In this document: positions 18,290-22,538 of the stretch, piece after piece | How positions within the stretch are numbered: the first letter of the stretch is position 1 | Layout of the letters: the number at the start of each line of letters is the position of its first letter | The notes under the pieces: model-generated | Database searches by the model: none | Told to the model about the DNA's origin: nothing | The model's input: only the letters and a program-made list of their open reading frames with translations | Assembly: GCF_000485595.1 (NCBI RefSeq) | Contig: NW_014577742.1 | Location: 101,565-124,102, forward strand | Reading direction: 5' to 3' | Source: Priapulus caudatus | Taxonomy: Eukaryota > Priapulida > Priapulimorpha > Priapulimorphida > Priapulidae | Length of the DNA: 22,538 nt | Translations under genes and position numbers: made by a program

Positions 18290-19916
18290 CAGGGCCGTAG
18301 TGGCCGCCATGCCGTGGCACTATTTTTTTGAAAAAACAAAATTCTGCAGGAAACCCAAGGAGCCAACATATACGCGAAGGAGATCACCCACCATTATGGT
18401 AGGTATGTTCAACTGCGCAAGCTCAAAATGGGGGGGGGGGCTCTGGAACTAACCTCAGACCTGAAAATGGGGTTATCTGGAACCTAATGTTTGTTGAATG
18501 TGGTATGCTCTGGAACTTGGGCTATGTTCGGGGAAAATGGGGGTCTCCGGACTAGATTTCGTTGACATTCAATGCTATCGGAACACTGGACACGTTAAAG
18601 AGAGGGGGGTTCTCCCGAACTGGGGGGACACATGATCTTGCTTTAAAAACTATGCTGTAGCACTTGAACGCAAATAATAATTTATTGTTGTATTATGTTA
18701 GAGGAGGAGAAAAAAACATGAACCCGGAGAGAGATGAACGCACGCACACGCACGCACACGCACGCCACGCACGCACGCACAATCACACACACACACCACA
18801 AGCCCCGCACACAGCCACGCACGCACGCACGCACGCACACATACCACGCACCACACACACACAACACAACACACACACACACATACACACATACACTACA
18901 CACACAACACACACACCAACACACAAACACACGTTGCATGCATGCGCTTGACGGCCCGGCTTCCAAACGTATTCTGAAGTACGAATGCACTGGAGCAGAA
19001 ATTATATTAAAACACCTAGGGTCTGCCGAACGACAAATTGTAAAGATCTGACATGGTAACTAAACTTAATGGCATGCTCTGGAACGAGATACTTCTTAAA
19101 AATGCGAGTGCACTGAAAATGGAAGTTTTACGGGTTAAGGGTTGAAATGGGGTCTCCTCCCGCAGGGGCACATACCTACCATGCAATGATATATGGAGTG
19201 CCCCCCCGCCCCCCGGACCCCGCAGCACGACCCAGTTAAGGCTCAACACATGGCAATGGTCAGCATGTGCACCGAGAAATGTTAGACAAAGGTAGATGAA
19301 GCATGAATGTAATTTCAGGAATTTGTAAATTGGCCATGCCAGGCAGAAAAAGATAAAATTGGAATTATAAAAAGATAAAATGACAAAGATTTCTGACTGG
19401 ATGTGACCTGGTTTTTTTTTTGGGGTTATATTATATACTGATCAATTAGAGGTGTTATATCGCGTGCTTTAAGTATTTGGACATGTGTATTTAATATGAC
19501 AATGGTGCCCTAATTCAATTCAAACTTCAAACATACAGATGTACAGAGTGTAAAGTAATAAATGCAGGATTGAAAATAGGCTTATTGTTTTATCATTATG
19601 TACTGACAGTATATTACAATTTTTGTAAATGAATGTTTTATTAGCTTATCAACAGTCTTATAATATATATTTTAGATACTTTAGTCAAAACACTCAGCTT
19701 TAGCTAATTTCGCTCTTTGAAATTTACAAATTAACGTTTTAAAATGAATCAGAATTGTTCTGCTTCACACATAGCCCTGAAAATGCACGAAATGCCATTT
19801 CCAGGCTCTACATTTCAAAAATTTTCTGGGGAGTAGCCCCCAGCCCCCCCCCGCCCACGCAATCAGCTAGCATATTTCTGCAGCTGCCCTTTGCTGGGAG
19901 GCCACCTACGGCCCTG
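18290..19916. mobile_element. probable non-autonomous hAT-like element with nested insertions
   Basis: The left end reads CAGGGCCGTAGTGGCC and the right end, reversed, CAGGGCCGTAGGTGGCC, an inverted repeat of about 17 bp with one extra base. CAGGGCCGTAG is a common hAT terminus. The right end also has a C/G-run next to GGGGAGTAGCCCCC. No transposase was found, and no clear 8-bp target duplication (flanks ATTATATC and TAGTATTA). Inside are a possible second element bounded by TGGTAGGTATGT (about 18396) and ACATACCTACCA (about 19168), and a CA/CACG microsatellite. Confidence 0.5.
18735..18935. repeat. CACG/CA microsatellite
   Basis: CACG and CA repeats inside the hAT-like element. The frames on both strands are repeat translations. 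Confidence 0.92.
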
Positions 19917-20082
19917 TAGTATTACTATATTGCCTATTCTGTGGTCAACGTGCACGCATCACGCTCATTCAATCCTTTAGCTTACGAACAGCTTGATAGG
20001 AACTTGAAGGGGTCAATTCTTGTATCTATTCAAAATCGTATTAAGAGTAAAGTAGAAATAATAATTACTAATTAAATATTAT

Positions 20083-20138
20083 CAGAAGATAATAGATAAA
20101 AGTAGATAATATGGGATCTCTATTATATTAACCTTCTG
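20083..20138. mobile_element. 56-bp palindromic miniature element, relative of 10035-10074
   Basis: It begins CAGAAG and ends CTTCTG, with AGTAGATAATA and a diverged partner inside, flanked by ATATTAT on both sides. It looks like the 40-bp element at 10035 with an insertion in the left arm. Confidence 0.6.
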
Positions 20139-20246
20139 ATATTATGTTTAGCATGAATATTCAGAAATTGCTATTAATATATTATATTGATGGGTACAGA
20201 CACAACAGTGCTCAGGTGGTCCGAGCGATGCCTCAACTACATATAG

Positions 20247-20372
20247 TGCAATAATAATAAGGTGGCAATAATGGGTACATTAATAATCGGTGCAATAAAT
20301 GGGTACAATTAATAATAGGTGCAATAATGAGTACAATTAATAAATAGGTGCAATAATAGGTACAATTAACAA
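20247..20372 (+). repeat. 28-bp minisatellite, first array
   Basis: Four to five diverged units of GGTGCAATAATAGGTACAAT plus TAATAATA, ending AATTAACAA. The same family forms the array at the window end. Confidence 0.88.
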
Positions 20373-20930
20373 GTGCCGCAGTGGCGACCAGGGCTCATCT
20401 GGTGGCTGGTTTTCTGCTGACTAAATTATTTGGTTTTTGGGGGGCATATAGGCAACATAGCAAGACGTCTTATGACATGAAGTCTCTTTATTCTTGTTTG
20501 ACTTTCGTAGCGCAAGTTCAAACAATATTCAGCTACACTTTCGCACCCCACCTACAGTCTCTATGGCGCTAATTCTAAATACGAAGGAAATAATAAGCAA
20601 GTTCAAAATACAAGTTAATGATGACATTGAAGCAATTGCTGTTCATTGCATGGTTGTATTTATTGGGGAACGGGGGTCCTTCTCTCCCATCTCCCTCGCC
20701 CACTGCGTCCCACTCCCTGCCCTCGCTGCCTCCACACTTCCACACTCTCCTTGCCTGCTGCACTTCCCTCCCGATTACCGTCCGCACTGCTCCCTCCCCC
20801 CTTTATTCGACCTCCCCTCCCCCTGCCGTCCGCACCTCCTTGCACACCAATCTCGCAATCGACCTAAATTGTACTCGTTTCCCGCTCGCAATACACAGGC
20901 ACCGTACTCACCCGTTTCCGCTGGGGCGCC
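20373..20930. other. unrecognised noncoding DNA, partly C-rich
   Basis: The stretch from about 20680 to 20870 is C-rich and G-poor like that near 2441-3640. Open frames on both strands reflect composition only. Confidence 0.4.
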
Positions 20931-20942
20931 CATGCTCCAATT

Positions 20943-20943
20943 A

Positions 20944-20972
<29 letters not shown>
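20943..20972. repeat. CT microsatellite
   Basis: About fourteen consecutive CT dinucleotides. Confidence 0.95.
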
Positions 20973-20974
<2 letters not shown>

Positions 20975-21060
20975 TTATATAAATAAAATAAAAAACCAGC
21001 GATGATGCCTTTTACTGCCCTCTCAATAATACTTCGCTCCTATGCCCCTGAGTGTAACAG

Positions 21061-21102
21061 CCATAGAAATAATAATATATAGTGTCTCTAATATTTCTAT
21101 GG
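21061..21102. mobile_element. 42-bp palindromic miniature element
   Basis: CCATAGAAAT at the left and ATTTCTATGG at the right form a perfect 10-bp inverted repeat, flanked by TAACAG on both sides (21055-21060 and 21103-21108). Same size and design as the other mini-palindromes but a different terminal sequence. Confidence 0.55.
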
Positions 21103-21108
21103 TAACAG

Positions 21109-21780
21109 CTTATGTTCGCATAACTGGTAAATGGATACGCACGGCCATACCTACATGATATATGTTAAGATTCAAGATAAAAAGTAAATATATATTATAT
21201 GGTACTTGTTATTATTTATTCGTTTAACAAAGTTACATGAGAATAAAATCTAATTTAAACTAGGCCTATAGTTGCCGCGAGATGGCGCGTGCAAGTGTAA
21301 TCAATAATCAAAGATGGCATAACTAGCTACCTAGGGAGTTGCTGAAATCCTACAGGCTAAAATCCAAGTAAGTATATTCAGGCAGGGGATAATTTCGCTC
21401 AGCTGTGAGTTAACACATGTGCATTGCAGGTTGGCAGGCAACAATTATGATTAGAAGAGTGCCAGCCATGGGCTGCCCCGTGTTTTTGCCTACCCACGCG
21501 AGCATTCACTGATTCAGCCTTCAAGTTCAGGTAGCCACAAGTTCCCTTCTCGCTTAACACTATACGTGGCGAGAGGCGTAGAGTGTCCTCCGCCGTGTAA
21601 CAGTCGGAGAGCCTGGTCGGATTAGCCTTCAGGGTGCTATAGACAGACTGCTTTAGAAAATAATATGATTTAAGGAGCATAAACCTTGTTCAACAAACAT
21701 TTGCCTTTGCAATTAAACTGTGCAACTGTAGCCTCACATTCACACAGGTATGGGCTCTAATAATAGCAAAAGCAGTTCAG
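21109..21780. other. unrecognised noncoding DNA
   Basis: A 93-codon open frame on the minus strand (21399-21680) has no recognisable domain. No repeat was identified. Confidence 0.35.
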
Positions 21781-21784
21781 TCCT

Positions 21785-22358
21785 TTGTTAACAGTCAACA
21801 AATCAATTTTTAACCCTCCTCTTGAGGGTCAAAAGGTTATCCGACGCTTACTTTTCGCATGTCAGCAAAAAGTACATTTCATGGTCCTTTCAATAAAGCC
21901 ATAAAAATGGTAGGTCACCACTGAAACAAAAAAGTTTTTCAATCGCTCCGTCAGACCATGTCCTCCGAAAATGTCTAAAATCTGCCCTAGCTGTGCCCCA
22001 TTGACCTTTGGTCTGTGACCTCCAATTTCGGCACAGTGATGGCTTTTCCTACCATGATGCTATACACCGACTATCAAGAGCCTAGGTCGAGTCGTTTAGA
22101 TTTGTGCCGCAATTCTGAATTTCCTCCCTATACCTTAAGTTAAGGAGGGAATGTTCCCCCTTCTTTTACACCTCGTGACCTTTGACCTTTGACCCCCAGC
22201 TTCGACATCCCAACTCGTTTTCGGATTACCCCCCACGTCCCGAATATCGTGACCGTACGTCGAGCCGTTAAGATTTGTGCCCAACTGTTGACGCACGGAC
22301 GGACGGCCTAACGCACGCTCATGCGATTCTACTAGCTGCATCTGACTATGTCAGATGA
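21785..22358. repeat. interspersed repeat with two tandem diverged units and a DR1-type motif
   Basis: Two units about 180 bp apart (from about 22009 and 22187) share GACCTTTG, a CTTCG/TTTCGG segment, GTCGAGYCGTT and GATTTGTGCC. The second begins with three half sites at about 22175-22196. An inverted CCTTAAGTTAAGG lies between them. It leads directly into the 28-bp minisatellite. Likely a noncoding transposable element; class undetermined. Confidence 0.55.
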
Positions 22359-22538
22359 GCTAATAATAGATGCAATAATATGTACAATTAATAATAGGTG
22401 CAATAATAGGTACAAGTAATAATAGGTTCAATAATAGGTACAATTAATAATAGGTGCAATAATAGGTACAAGTAATAATAGGTTCAATAATAGGTACAAT
22501 TAATAATAGGTGCAATTAATAATAGGTACAATTAACAA
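22359..22538 (+). repeat. 28-bp minisatellite, second array, cut by window end
   Basis: Six or more units of the same 28-bp family as 20247-20372. GGTGCAATAATA and GGTTCAATAATA units alternate, and CAAGT alternates with CAATT, giving a 56-bp dimer. It reaches the same AATTAACAA terminus at the window edge. Confidence 0.9.

Noticed and set aside
21399-21680. 93-codon minus-strand open frame as an upstream ERMP1 exon
   Set aside because: No M28 motif (HxD, NGAEE, NLEAAG) and no resemblance to the family.
22119-22150. Inverted CCTTAAGTTAAGG and TTCCTCC/GGAGGGAA as another mini-element
   Set aside because: No flanking duplication and it is internal to a larger repeat.

Overview
This is a stretch of a eukaryotic, almost certainly invertebrate animal, nuclear genome. 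The evidence is one intron-rich gene with animal-type GT/AG splice sites, much simple-sequence DNA and several kinds of transposable-element debris. There is no sign of bacterial gene packing. The species cannot be named from the sequence; the repeat style (CACG/CA microsatellites, hAT-like miniature elements, a Penelope-like fragment) suits a marine invertebrate, but that is only an impression.

The one confident gene is on the minus strand, 14173 down to about 7644. Ten exons join in frame with consistent splice phases and encode the C-terminal two thirds of endoplasmic reticulum metallopeptidase 1 (ERMP1/Felix-ina, peptidase family M28). They cover the last part of the zinc-peptidase domain, the multi-pass membrane region and most of the luminal tail. 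An eleventh, terminal exon near 7644-7851 has a recognisable family C-terminus but its frame is broken once. The 5' exons, carrying the first membrane segment and most of the zinc ligands, were not found between 14174 and the window end, so they lie further upstream or inside sequence I could not recognise.

Layout on the plus-strand axis: 1-1094, unrecognised DNA with a purine-rich stretch (about 478-705); 1095-1345, a very long C-rich tract; 1346-3640, mostly C-rich and G-poor DNA; 3780-4262, CpG-rich patches; 1930-6085, a block bracketed by long diverged inverted repeats with further internal direct and inverted copies; 6050-7518, a minisatellite with a palindromic core and a three-part higher-order repeat, ending just beyond the gene's 3' end; 7644-14173, ERMP1, whose introns hold hAT-like palindromic mini-elements, microsatellites, a 41-bp tandem repeat and a CCAA-type array; 14174-22538, noncoding DNA with a decayed Penelope-like element (about 15040-15985), a probable non-autonomous hAT element (18290-19916) with nested insertions, two 28-bp minisatellite arrays, and an interspersed repeat carrying a DR1-type nuclear-receptor motif.

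No operon-like cooperation exists here. The most unusual features are a family of 40-63 bp near-perfect palindromes with short target-duplication-like flanks, three of them side by side in one ERMP1 intron and a fourth supplying a stop codon just beyond an ERMP1 exon, and the palindrome-cored minisatellite beside the gene's 3' end. I found no evidence for a wholly new protein-coding system.
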